A DNA stretch of 64,000 bases from Streptosporangiaceae bacterium NEAU-GS5 (GTDB lineage: Bacteria > Actinomycetota > Actinomycetes > Streptosporangiales > Streptosporangiaceae). Both the position numbers and the translations under genes were made by a program. Under the pieces are notes generated by a model, which did no database searches, had not been told where the DNA came from, and saw nothing but the letters and a program-made list of their open reading frames with translations. The stretch covers positions 1-64,000 of the forward strand of contig JAGFNW010000013.1 in the NCBI GenBank assembly GCA_017592665.1, read 5' to 3'. Shown one piece after another: positions 33,758 to 41,969 of this stretch (within the stretch, counting starts at the first letter, position 1; every line of letters begins with the position of its first letter).

Positions 33758-35242
33758 GTGACCACCATCACTGAGCGGCAGGATGAAACCGTCTATTTCG
33801 AGGCGGTGGTCAAATCGGCGCACGGCGCGTCGATGTTCGACGCGGCCTCGGCGATTCAGGCGGCCCCCTTGGATGACCTGGCCCCGCCACCCGGACGGGC
33901 CGCGCAAGCCGCGACCGCCCTACAAGGGCTGGGCTTCACCGTCCGGCATGTGGGCACCTACTCGATCAGCGGTGAGGCGCCGCGCGCGCTGTGGGAACGC
34001 ACTTTCGGCACCCGGCTCGAAATCCGCACCCGGCAGCTGGGCGCGGGCCTGGCTCACGCCGAAACCGCCCCGGCGGGCGGCCGGCAGGTGACCTTCCTCG
34101 CGCACAAGAGCGGTGAAGAGTTCACCATCCCGGCTGAGCTTTCCGACCTGGTGGAACGTGCCTATCCACAGCAGCCGCCGGAGCTGTTCGCCGCTTCTCC
34201 GGTGCCGCCTCGCGTGGGCTACCACTCCTTGCGTGTGCCCGACGACATCGGGCTCATCCTGCGGGCACCCTCGGTCAACGAGCGGGGGATCACAGGCCGG
34301 GGAGTGCTGGTCGCCATGCCCGACACCGGCTTCTTCCAGCACCCCTTCTACCGCCACCACGGCTACAACTACAACGCCACCCTGGCCCCCGACGCGATCC
34401 GGGTGAACCAGGACGAGTTCGGCCATGGCACCGCTGAGGCGGCCAACATCTTCGCCTGTGCCCGCGACGTCGACTTCGTCGGAGTCAAGATGGGCGCCAA
34501 TCCGACGCTCGCCTTCAAGGCGGCAAGCGACCTCAGCCCGGCGGTTATGACCAACAGCTGGGGCTATGACCTGAACGGCCGCACCGCGCTGCCCAATTTC
34601 CTGCGCCCGCTGGAACTCGCGGTGCTGGAAGCGGTACGACAGCGCGGAATCACCGTCTGCTTCTCGGCAGGCAACGGCCACATCGCCTTTCCCGCGATGA
34701 TGCCGGACGTGATCGCAGCGGGAGGCGTCTTCGTGGACGAGGCGCTGGTGAACGGGGACTTCGCGATGGAGGCCTCCGACTACGCCAGCAGCTTCGACAG
34801 CCTCATCTACCCAGGTCGGCACGTGCCGGACGTGTGCGGTCTGGTCGGACGCGCCCCCTCGGGGATCTACATCATGCTGCCGGTGGAGCCGGGCGACTTC
34901 ATCGACACCGCCCTGAGCGGTCCGGGCTACCCGAGCACCGACGAGACCGCTCCTGATGACGGATGGGCGGTCATCAGCGGCACGAGCGCGGCCTCGCCGC
35001 AGGTGGCCGGCGTCTGCGCGCTGCTCAAGCAGGTCCAGCCCGCTCTCTCGCCGGACCTGGTCAAATCCATCCTGAAGGCGTCGGCCCGGGACATCGTCAA
35101 CGGCAAGAGCGCCACCGGAGACATCGCGGGGGAAGGTGTGGACGGCCCCACCGGCTACGGTCTGGTCGACGCCGAGGCCGCCTATCGGCTGGCGCGCTCG
35201 ATCACCCCGCGCAGCCTCCTCACGATTCCGTCTCCCGTATAA
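33758..35242 (+). CDS. subtilisin-like (S8/sedolisin-clan) protease with pro-kumamolisin-like N-domain
   Basis: 494 residues. Residues ~20-110 resemble a pro-kumamolisin activation domain (AATALQGLGFTVRHVGTYSI, then ALWERTFGTRLEIRT). The catalytic domain has Asp189 (AMPDTGF), His223 (FGHGTAE), an oxyanion Asn in FSAGNGH and Ser410 (SGTSAASPQVAGV), so the triad is subtilisin type. No signal peptide precedes the prodomain: GTG at 33758, after AGAGAGGAG, begins VTTITERQDE. It is divergent from the GMC gene and belongs to the enzyme cluster next to the SARP regulator. Confidence 0.88.
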   Translation: MTTITERQDETVYFEAVVKSAHGASMFDAASAIQAAPLDDLAPPPGRAAQAATALQGLGFTVRHVGTYSISGEAPRALWERTFGTRLEIRTRQLGAGLAHAETAPAGGRQVTFLAHKSGEEFTIPAELSDLVERAYPQQPPELFAASPVPPRVGYHSLRVPDDIGLILRAPSVNERGITGRGVLVAMPDTGFFQHPFYRHHGYNYNATLAPDAIRVNQDEFGHGTAEAANIFACARDVDFVGVKMGANPTLAFKAASDLSPAVMTNSWGYDLNGRTALPNFLRPLELAVLEAVRQRGITVCFSAGNGHIAFPAMMPDVIAAGGVFVDEALVNGDFAMEASDYASSFDSLIYPGRHVPDVCGLVGRAPSGIYIMLPVEPGDFIDTALSGPGYPSTDETAPDDGWAVISGTSAASPQVAGVCALLKQVQPALSPDLVKSILKASARDIVNGKSATGDIAGEGVDGPTGYGLVDAEAAYRLARSITPRSLLTIPSPV

Positions 35243-35281
35243 ATCCGCTCGAATCCCCCTGCCGGCGCTTGGGCGGGGCGA

Positions 35282-36190
35282 TCATTCGGCGGCAGGCATC
35301 CGCGCCGCGTGGACGGTGATGGCGTCGAGGTAGAAGACGTCGCGGCGGGTGCGGACGCCGTGCTCGCCGTCGCCGTCGAGCAGGGCGGCGAGGACCTGCC
35401 GGTCGTCGTCGGCGAGCAGGTCGGCGCCCTGCTCGCGGGTCCTGTTGAGCCGGACCCAGACGTGCTCACGGGCCTGCTCGTCCAGCGGGGCGGGCAGGTC
35501 GGTGAGGAAGCTGCGGGACGGCACGGCGGTCAGCCCGGCGCCGGTCAGCATGGCCGGCCAGTCCTCGGCGATCGCCGTCGAGCCGGGGGCGTTCGCGCGC
35601 ATCTCCGCGAACGCGGTGTCGCTGGCGGCGTCGAGGCGGGCCTGCAGCCCAGGGCGGCCGAGGCCGATGTCGCGGGGCAGGCAGCGCGGCGGCAGCCCGC
35701 CCTCGGCGATCCCCAGCACGCCGCCCGGCCGGAGGAGACCGGCCAGCGCCGTGAGGGCCGCCTGCTGGTCTCCCAGGTGATGGATGAACTTGCTGGACCA
35801 GATGACATCCGCCTCTCCGGCCTTAGACAGCCCATCGGGCAGATCGGCGTGCAGCACGCGCACGCGATCGGCCACGCCCTGCTCGGCGGCCCGCTCCAGG
35901 GCCCGCCGCAGCAACCCCTCGCCGCCGTCGACGGCCACGACCTCGGCCTCGGGGAACGCCTGCGCCAGCAGGCACGTGGCCACCCCCGGCCCGCTGCCGA
36001 CGTCCAGGATCCTGGTGACCGGTCGCCCGCTCGCGTGCAGGTCCCGCAGCCATCGCGCGGCCCGCTCCAAGGCCCGCAGGTGGATCTCCCCGTCCCGCTC
36101 GATGTCGGCGGCGAGCGCCTCCCAGTCGAGTTCGTGGTCGTGTCCCTGTCCGTGTCCGTGTCCGTGGCCGTGGGGTGCGTGTGCGGTCAT
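35282..36190 (-). CDS. class I SAM-dependent methyltransferase with His-rich N-terminus
   Basis: 302 residues. SAM-binding motif I is ILDVGSGPGVATCLLAQAFP near residue 62, followed by EVVAVDGGEGLLRRALERA. VIWSSKFIHHLGDQQAALTAL is the motif before the catalytic pocket. Acceptor unknown. The first ~20 residues are APHGHGHGHGQGHDHE, a His/Gly/Asp stretch that could bind metal and that comes from a hexanucleotide-like DNA repeat. It shares no clear operon with its neighbours: the S8 protease is convergent and the beta-helix gene starts 2 kb upstream on the same strand. Confidence 0.88.
   Translation of the reverse strand: MTAHAPHGHGHGHGQGHDHELDWEALAADIERDGEIHLRALERAARWLRDLHASGRPVTRILDVGSGPGVATCLLAQAFPEAEVVAVDGGEGLLRRALERAAEQGVADRVRVLHADLPDGLSKAGEADVIWSSKFIHHLGDQQAALTALAGLLRPGGVLGIAEGGLPPRCLPRDIGLGRPGLQARLDAASDTAFAEMRANAPGSTAIAEDWPAMLTGAGLTAVPSRSFLTDLPAPLDEQAREHVWVRLNRTREQGADLLADDDRQVLAALLDGDGEHGVRTRRDVFYLDAITVHAARMPAAE
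36140..36177. repeat. short tandem repeat of GTCCGT units
   Basis: About five near-perfect copies of a 6-base unit (GTGTCC/GTCCGT) at the 5' end of the methyltransferase gene. It encodes the His-Gly run and could vary in length by slippage without shifting the frame. Confidence 0.7.
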
Positions 36191-36272
36191 CTTCAGCCTC
36201 CTCGTGGGCGAGGATGGTCCCTGTCGGCTTGCCTGGGCAACTCCTGTTGCCGAAACCGGGAAACCGGTCGCA

Positions 36273-38324
36273 TCACCTGCCGAGGACGCGCGCGACGCCT
36301 CGGGCGATCGTGGTCGCGAGGACCCAGCCCGCCGCGATCAGGGCGTACGCGAGCCACTGCTGGGCTCCGGTGGGGTTGTAGGCGCCCTGCTGGCCGAGGT
36401 CGACGACGGGGAGCAGCAGGTCGAGGGTGTAGACGACGGGGTTGAACTCCGGCGCCTCGCCGATCTTCAACTGCGCCGGGTGCGCCTCCGCGTAGACGAG
36501 GCTTCCGGCGATCAGCAGCAGGATGAGCCAGGTCGCGGCCCGCCAGGGACGGTAGCCGAAACCGACGGTCACGTCCTGCAGCGCGTTCCACATGCGGCCG
36601 AGTGGCGCGTTGCTCGTGCGCGAGCGGCGTTCCTTGGCGTACAGGACGTCGCGCGCGTCCGTCGCGTGTCCCGCCTGGATGTAGAACGCGGCGAGCTGCT
36701 CGTACGGCTGAGGCTGGTAGACGCGGGCGTCGCGGCTCAACCAGCGCAGCCGATCCTTGGCTCGCAGTCGCGGTTCGAGGGAGCCGTAGGTCAGGCCGTT
36801 GAGGTGGAGGCCGGCCGGCCAGCGGGCTGGATCGTCGCGCAGCCGGTTGACGTGCGCGTGGTCGAAGACGACGAGCCCCTCGGTCTGCTTGGGGAAGAAC
36901 GCGAGCTCCTCGGTGTGCAGGCCGGTCGCCTCCAGCGCCACATCGTCGGCGTTGAGCAGGACCGCGTCCTCGAAGTTCAGATCGCGGGCGATGTGGGTGT
37001 GTCCCATTCTGACCTCGCCCCGCACCTCGATCCGGCTGAAGTCGACGTGCGCGGCGATCTCGTTGCGGGTGAAGCGGAGCGCCAATCCGCCGGGATTGTG
37101 GAGCACGGCGTGGGTGAACAGAACCGGTCCGCCGAACCGGGAGTGCCTGATCCGGAGGCTGCCCTGCGCGCGCAGCCGGCGCAGCCGGGTCGGGCCCTCG
37201 ATCGTGGCGTCCTCGATGTACAGCGGTTCGTCCGCGGGGCCGGACTCGAGCACCGCGCCCTCCAGGCCGAGCCCGCTGCGAATGTGGGTCCCGAGCATGC
37301 TCACCTGCCCCGCGGCCACAGTCAGCTGGGCGGCCTGCACCTCGCCCTCGACCGTCGCGTGGTCGAGGGTGAGGGCATTGCCCGCCTCGTTCGTGAGACT
37401 GGCGCCGGTGAGGGTGAGATTGGCGCCGAGCCGGGCGCCGATGAAGCGGATCTCGCCGGCGGCGGTGAAGCCGGAGCGCATCCACACCCCTCCGCGTACG
37501 GTCAGGCCGCCGGCGCCGAGGGCACGGGCGCCGGGATTGTTCAGGTGGGCGCCGCTCAGCCGCAGACTGGCGCCGATCTGCAGCAGCCGCAGCTGGATTT
37601 CGCCGTCGACGCGCAGGCGATCGGCCGAGAACGCCCCTTCGACCACTCCCGTCTCCGTGTCGATGGCGATCGAGCCGGGGGCCGTCACCCGGGAGCCCGA
37701 CAGGATGACGGCGCCGGCGATCCGCATGCCCTGCAGGCAGAGCGCGCCGCCGGCCGTGAGCTTGGCGGCGTCGAGGGTCCCGTCGACGGTGATGCCCACG
37801 GCCGAGAGCGCGACTCCGTCCCGATTGGGGCCGAGGACCGTGCCGTTCACGAAGACCTCGCTGGCCACTTTCGCGCGATCCAGCCGGAGGCCGTCGGATA
37901 TCCGGCTCTTGTAGAGGTTGAGAATGCCCTCTACTCGCATCCGGGCGCCGTTGAAGCTCTTCATCTGGCAGTGGACCATCCGGACGGTCCTGGTCGCGGC
38001 TTCGACGAACCGGATCTCGTCCTCGAAAGCGCAGTGCTCGAGGATGAGCGGCCGATCGGCGACCGCCCCCATGAGGTCGAGCCGTCCCACGACACGGGCG
38101 CCGCGTAATCGGATGGCCGCCGCGCATCCCTCGTCCGCCGGGACCGCGCCGAGGAGCAAGGCGCGAATCACGTCCGCGCGGATCTCCCGTGACCGATCCC
38201 AGCCGGCCGCGTTCTCGGCGCGGTCGAGCTCGGCGTCCCCCGTACGCAGATCGAGCCACGCCCCTTTCGCGCAGGACTTCGCGAGCAATTCCTCGGCCGG
38301 GGTCATGTTCTCCACGATCGCCAC
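36273..38324 (-). CDS. membrane-anchored beta-helix (pentapeptide/bactofilin-like) protein
   Basis: 683 residues. Residues ~80-470 are a long series of short beta turns (GARVVGRLDLMGAVADRPLI, AKLTAGGALCLQGMRIAGAV, then ATVEGEVQAAQLTVAAGQVS), the pattern of a parallel beta solenoid. After a charged linker there are two hydrophobic segments, AATWLILLLIAGSLVYA and WLAYALIAAGWVLATTIARG, near the C-terminus. Similar actinomycete proteins are often labelled membrane oxidoreductases, but I see no redox motif. It may be a cytoplasmic scaffold attached to the membrane. Divergent from the erythromycin-esterase pseudogene. Confidence 0.75.
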   Translation of the reverse strand: MAIVENMTPAEELLAKSCAKGAWLDLRTGDAELDRAENAAGWDRSREIRADVIRALLLGAVPADEGCAAAIRLRGARVVGRLDLMGAVADRPLILEHCAFEDEIRFVEAATRTVRMVHCQMKSFNGARMRVEGILNLYKSRISDGLRLDRAKVASEVFVNGTVLGPNRDGVALSAVGITVDGTLDAAKLTAGGALCLQGMRIAGAVILSGSRVTAPGSIAIDTETGVVEGAFSADRLRVDGEIQLRLLQIGASLRLSGAHLNNPGARALGAGGLTVRGGVWMRSGFTAAGEIRFIGARLGANLTLTGASLTNEAGNALTLDHATVEGEVQAAQLTVAAGQVSMLGTHIRSGLGLEGAVLESGPADEPLYIEDATIEGPTRLRRLRAQGSLRIRHSRFGGPVLFTHAVLHNPGGLALRFTRNEIAAHVDFSRIEVRGEVRMGHTHIARDLNFEDAVLLNADDVALEATGLHTEELAFFPKQTEGLVVFDHAHVNRLRDDPARWPAGLHLNGLTYGSLEPRLRAKDRLRWLSRDARVYQPQPYEQLAAFYIQAGHATDARDVLYAKERRSRTSNAPLGRMWNALQDVTVGFGYRPWRAATWLILLLIAGSLVYAEAHPAQLKIGEAPEFNPVVYTLDLLLPVVDLGQQGAYNPTGAQQWLAYALIAAGWVLATTIARGVARVLGR

Positions 38325-38407
38325 GACTTCATGGTGCCGGGTCGGGCGCGCCGGCGCGCCCGGCAGAGGTTGAACCCTCCGTAGGGGCAGGTCCTACGGT
38401 TGGGGCC

Positions 38408-39552
38408 GTGACCGAAGAACACGTGCAGTGGCTGCGTGACAACGCCCACCGGCTGCGGACCCTGGATCCCGAGGACGACGATTTCAGCGACCTGGAGCCG
38501 CTGCGGGCCGTCGTCGGGGACGCGCGCGTCGTGGCGATCGGGGAGAGCACCCATCGGATTCACGAGTTCTATCGAGTGCGCCACCGGCTGACCCGATTCC
38601 TGGTGGCCGAACTCGGGTTCACGGCCATGGTCATGGAATCGGGATTCCCCGAAGGGCTGGCGGTCGACGACTGGATCGCGGGCGGCCCCGGCGACCTCGA
38701 TGAGCTGCTGCGCCAGGGGATCACGTACCACATGGGCAAATGTGCGGAGATGCGCGGCCAGCTGGAGTGGATGCGGCGGCACAACGCCGCTCACGACCGG
38801 CGGGTCCACTTCTACGGCATGGACCTGCCCGATTCGGCCGCGTCGGCGCGGCCGTCGGTCATCGCCGCCCTCGACTACCTGGACACGGTCGACCCCGCCT
38901 ACGCCAAGGCCGTACGGCACGGCCGCCTGCGGGAGCTGATGGACTACCTGCCCGCCGACTGCACGGGGCTGGCCTGGGCGGCGCGTTTCTGCAGGCCATA
39001 GCCGAGGGCGCCGAACGCACCTATCAAGGGGCCAATGTCCGTGACGCCGCGATGGCCGAGAACGTCGAGTGGATCCTGCGGCGGCACGAGCGCATCGTCG
39101 TCGTCGCGGCCAACGGGCACCTTCAGCGGTGGCCGTTCACCGCGCCGCCGATCATCAACGACCCGCTGACCATGGCCGGCGAGCACCTGGCCGCCGAGCT
39201 CGGCGACCAGATGGTGGTGATCGCCGGCAGTTTCGGCGGCGGTGAGCTGTTCCTGCACCGGCCCCGCCTCGAGGGACCGCCCGGTCACACGGACACCTAC
39301 GTGGAGGAGCTGCGCGAGCTCGCCCCGGCCAGCCTCGACCGTCTGCTCGCCGCCGCGGGCCTGCCCGACTGCCTGCTCGACCTGCGCACGGTGCCCTCGT
39401 CCGGCCAGGTGGCGGACCGCTTCGCGGCCCTCACCTCGATCATGACGGGCGGCCAGGAGACCCCCGTCGATCCGATGGCCGCCTTCGACGCCGTCGTCCA
39501 CGTCGCGGCCGTCACCCCCTGGCATCACCTGCTGGACGAGGTCAGGCGGTGA
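38408..39552 (+). pseudogene. erythromycin esterase-family gene, frameshifted and internally deleted
   Basis: Frame 2 from GTG 38408 gives the esterase N-half (ARVVAIGESTHRIHEFYRV, MVMESGFPEGLAVDDWIAGG, HFYGMDLPDSAAS) and stops at 39001. From about 38980, frame 1 gives the C-half (FLQAIAEGAERTYQGANVRD, MAENVEWIL, AANGHLQR, VTPWHHLLDEV). The join falls at about 38975-38990, just after TGLAWAA. In family members as I know them, some 65-80 helical residues separate these two parts. Their absence plus the frame change indicates a deletion of ~200 bases. Active members hydrolyse macrolide lactones or other esters. This copy is probably inactive unless the join is a sequencing error. Confidence 0.75.
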
Positions 39553-40513
39553 TGGAAAGGGCGGCGGGGTCGACGCGGTCGCGGAGGGGCTCGCCGGCGA
39601 GCGCGCGCCGTACCTCCTCCATGGCCGCCACCCCCAGGCGGGGCAGCTCGTCGCCGAGGGCGCCGGCCACGTGCGGGGTGAGTATCACGTTCGGCAGGTC
39701 CCACAAGGGGGAGCCGGCGGGCGTGATCTCCGGTTCGGTCACGTCGAGCACGGCGGACAGGCGGCCAGTGACCAGTTCGGCGAGGAGCGCGTCCTGATCG
39801 ACCAGGGCGCCCCTGGCCGTGTTGACCAGCGTCGCGCCGTCGCGCATGAGCCGCAGCCGCCGCGCGTCGACCATGTGCCGGGTCTCGGGTGTCGCGGGCG
39901 CGTGCAGGGTCACCACGTCGCTCATGGCGAACAGCTCGTCGAGGTCGACCAGCAGGGCGCCGAGGGCGCCGGCCGTCTCCACCGGCACGTACGGGTCGGC
40001 CAGCAGCGGCCGGAGGTCGAACGGGCGCAGCAGTTCCAGCACCCGCCGCCCGACCCGGGACGCACCGACCACACCGACCGTGCGGCCGTGGTTGCCGACG
40101 TCGAGGTCGCGGCGCGGCAGCCCGAGGTCCCCGCGGCGGGCCCGATATTCGCGGGCCAGCGCGGGGACCCCTTTGTTCGCCAGCAGGATCACCGCCAGCG
40201 TGTACTCGGCCACGGGGATCGCGTTGGCCGCCGCGGCCGAGCTCACTTGGATGCCGCGGGCGAAAACGGCGGGGCCGACATGGCCCTTCACCGACCCGGC
40301 CGCGTGCACGACCGCTTCCAGCAGGGGAGCGGCCGCCAGCGCCGGTTCGTCGAGTGGCGGGCAGCCCCAGCCGGTCACCAGGACCCGGGCCCTTCCCAGC
40401 CGCTCACGAGCCCGCTCCGACCGGAATTCGGTAAGCGGCGCCTCCAGCCCGGCCAGGAACCCGGCCGGGAACAGCCGGGCCGGAAGCTCCGGATACATCG
40501 CCAGCTGGATCAT
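39542..40513 (-). CDS. D-isomer-specific 2-hydroxyacid dehydrogenase
   Basis: 323 residues. The NAD-binding motif VGVVGASRVGRRVLELL is near residue 145. Catalytic motifs are NTARGALVDQDAL (Arg), VLDVTEPE (Glu) and VILTPHVAGA (His), as in phosphoglycerate/glyoxylate reductase-type enzymes. It interconverts a 2-keto acid and a D-2-hydroxy acid, with substrate unknown. It follows the aldehyde dehydrogenase by 7 bases, so they form an operon that could process a sugar-derived aldehyde to a hydroxy/keto acid. The 3' end overlaps the convergent esterase pseudogene by 11 bases. Confidence 0.9.
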   Translation of the reverse strand: MIQLAMYPELPARLFPAGFLAGLEAPLTEFRSERARERLGRARVLVTGWGCPPLDEPALAAAPLLEAVVHAAGSVKGHVGPAVFARGIQVSSAAAANAIPVAEYTLAVILLANKGVPALAREYRARRGDLGLPRRDLDVGNHGRTVGVVGASRVGRRVLELLRPFDLRPLLADPYVPVETAGALGALLVDLDELFAMSDVVTLHAPATPETRHMVDARRLRLMRDGATLVNTARGALVDQDALLAELVTGRLSAVLDVTEPEITPAGSPLWDLPNVILTPHVAGALGDELPRLGVAAMEEVRRALAGEPLRDRVDPAALSITA

Positions 40514-40520
40514 GACGCGG

Positions 40521-41921
40521 TCATGGACGGGTCCAGGCGGGCAGGTCGAGCGGGCCGCGCTGCACGCCGATCCACTGCCGCCGGGTGAACCCGGGCTGCT
40601 GGTTCTCCGCGCCGTGCCGGGCGTGCGCGTCGTTGATGTGCACCTCGCCCGCCTTGACGCGCTCGGCCACGGCCATGCCGCGCATCAGGTCGCCGGTGAA
40701 CACCGAGCTCATCAGCATGGGATGGGCGTTGGCCAGCTCGATCGCCTGGTCCGCCGAGTCCACGACGGTGATCGGCACGACCGGGCCGAAGATCTCCTCG
40801 GTGTACGCCGGCATGTCGGGCGTGACCTCGGTGAGCACCGTCGGCCGGTAGAACAGCCCCTCGTACGTGCCCCCGGTGATCAGCTTGGCGCCCGCGGTGA
40901 TCGACGGCTGCACGATGCCCTCGTGCACCCGGTTCAGCTGGGTCCGGCTGATCAGCGGGCCGAGGTCGGGGTCGTCGCGCATCGGGTCGCCCACGCGCAG
41001 CGCCTCCACGCGCCGTACGACGGCCTCGAGGTAGCGGTCGGCGGCGTCGCGATGGACCAGATGACGGCTGGAGCTGATGCACGTCTGGCCCTGGAACTCC
41101 AGCGAGGCGATCAGGGCGCAGGCCGCGGCCGCCTCCACGTCGGCGTCGTCGAGCACGATGAACGCGTTGTCGCCGCCGAGCTCGAGCCGGATCGGGCGGA
41201 GGTCGGCGGCCGCGGAGGCGGCGATGGCCAGGCCCACCTCGCGCGAGCCGGTGAAGTCGAGCAGGTCGAGGCCCCGGTGCTCGGCCAGCGCCCATCCGGC
41301 CTGCGGCCCGTCGCCCGGCACCACGTTGAGCACGCCCGGCGGCAGCCCGGCCGCGTCGGCCGCCTCGGCCAGCACCTGCCCGCCGAGCAGCGGCGTCAGC
41401 TCGCCGGGCTTGAGCACCACGGTGTTGCCGAACGCCAAGGACGGCGCGACCGCCCGCATGGCGAGGCTCAGCGGATAGTTCCACGGGGTGATCACGCCGA
41501 CCACGCCGAGCGGGACCGACCGCGACAGGGAGAGCTTGCCCTCCTTGTACGGCTGAAGGATGTCGCCGGCGCTCCCGATGGCCTCGACCGCGGAGATCGC
41601 CAGCTGCCGCAGCGCCGCCGACACCTCGTCCTCGGCCTTGGCCCGCACCCCGCCGGTCTCCCGCATACTCAGCTCGATCAGCTCGTCGTAGCGGGAGCGC
41701 AGATGGTCGGCGAAGCGGGTGAGCGCGGCCGAGCGCGCGGGCGCCGACAGCGCGGCCCAACCCGGCTGCGCCGCACGGGCCGCGGCCACCGCGCGGTCCA
41801 CGTCGTCGGCCCCTCCAAGGGAGTATGTGCCGAGTTGCGCGCCGGTGGCCTTCTCCTGGATTGCCGCGGTCGGGCCGTCAGCTGTGAAACGTCCGTCAAT
41901 GTAGAGCGCCGCGTGATGCAT
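40521..41921 (-). CDS. NAD(P)-dependent aldehyde dehydrogenase
   Basis: 466 residues, ALDH superfamily, most like benzaldehyde/vanillin-type dehydrogenases. VGVITPWNYPLSLAMRAV and ELGGDNAFIVLDDAD contain the Asn and Glu of the active site. FQGQTCISSSR holds the catalytic Cys, and EEIFGPVVPI follows. Operon with the hydroxyacid dehydrogenase downstream. Divergent from the DUF2264 gene with fewer than 50 AT-rich bases between, so the promoters overlap and the two directions are probably co-regulated. Confidence 0.92.
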   Translation of the reverse strand: MHHAALYIDGRFTADGPTAAIQEKATGAQLGTYSLGGADDVDRAVAAARAAQPGWAALSAPARSAALTRFADHLRSRYDELIELSMRETGGVRAKAEDEVSAALRQLAISAVEAIGSAGDILQPYKEGKLSLSRSVPLGVVGVITPWNYPLSLAMRAVAPSLAFGNTVVLKPGELTPLLGGQVLAEAADAAGLPPGVLNVVPGDGPQAGWALAEHRGLDLLDFTGSREVGLAIAASAAADLRPIRLELGGDNAFIVLDDADVEAAAACALIASLEFQGQTCISSSRHLVHRDAADRYLEAVVRRVEALRVGDPMRDDPDLGPLISRTQLNRVHEGIVQPSITAGAKLITGGTYEGLFYRPTVLTEVTPDMPAYTEEIFGPVVPITVVDSADQAIELANAHPMLMSSVFTGDLMRGMAVAERVKAGEVHINDAHARHGAENQQPGFTRRQWIGVQRGPLDLPAWTRP

Positions 41922-41969
41922 GTGATTATTCTATGCTTAGTCTTGATTAAAAAATAAGAGGTGAGCTTG

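Noticed and set aside
17866-35242. Prophage or integrative element carrying the conflict genes
   Set aside because: No integrase, transposase, tRNA or flanking direct repeat is visible, and base composition is only slightly lower than that of neighbours. Transfer remains possible but unsupported.
36193-38259. 688-residue second frame on the same strand as the beta-solenoid gene
   Set aside because: Arg/Gly/Pro-rich frame shadow. The chosen frame has a regular beta-solenoid pattern and membrane helices.
38408-39552. Programmed frameshift in the erythromycin-esterase gene
   Set aside because: The missing 65-80 residue segment means that shifting frame would not restore a normal protein, so deletion is the simpler reading. 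No slippery run is seen at the join.
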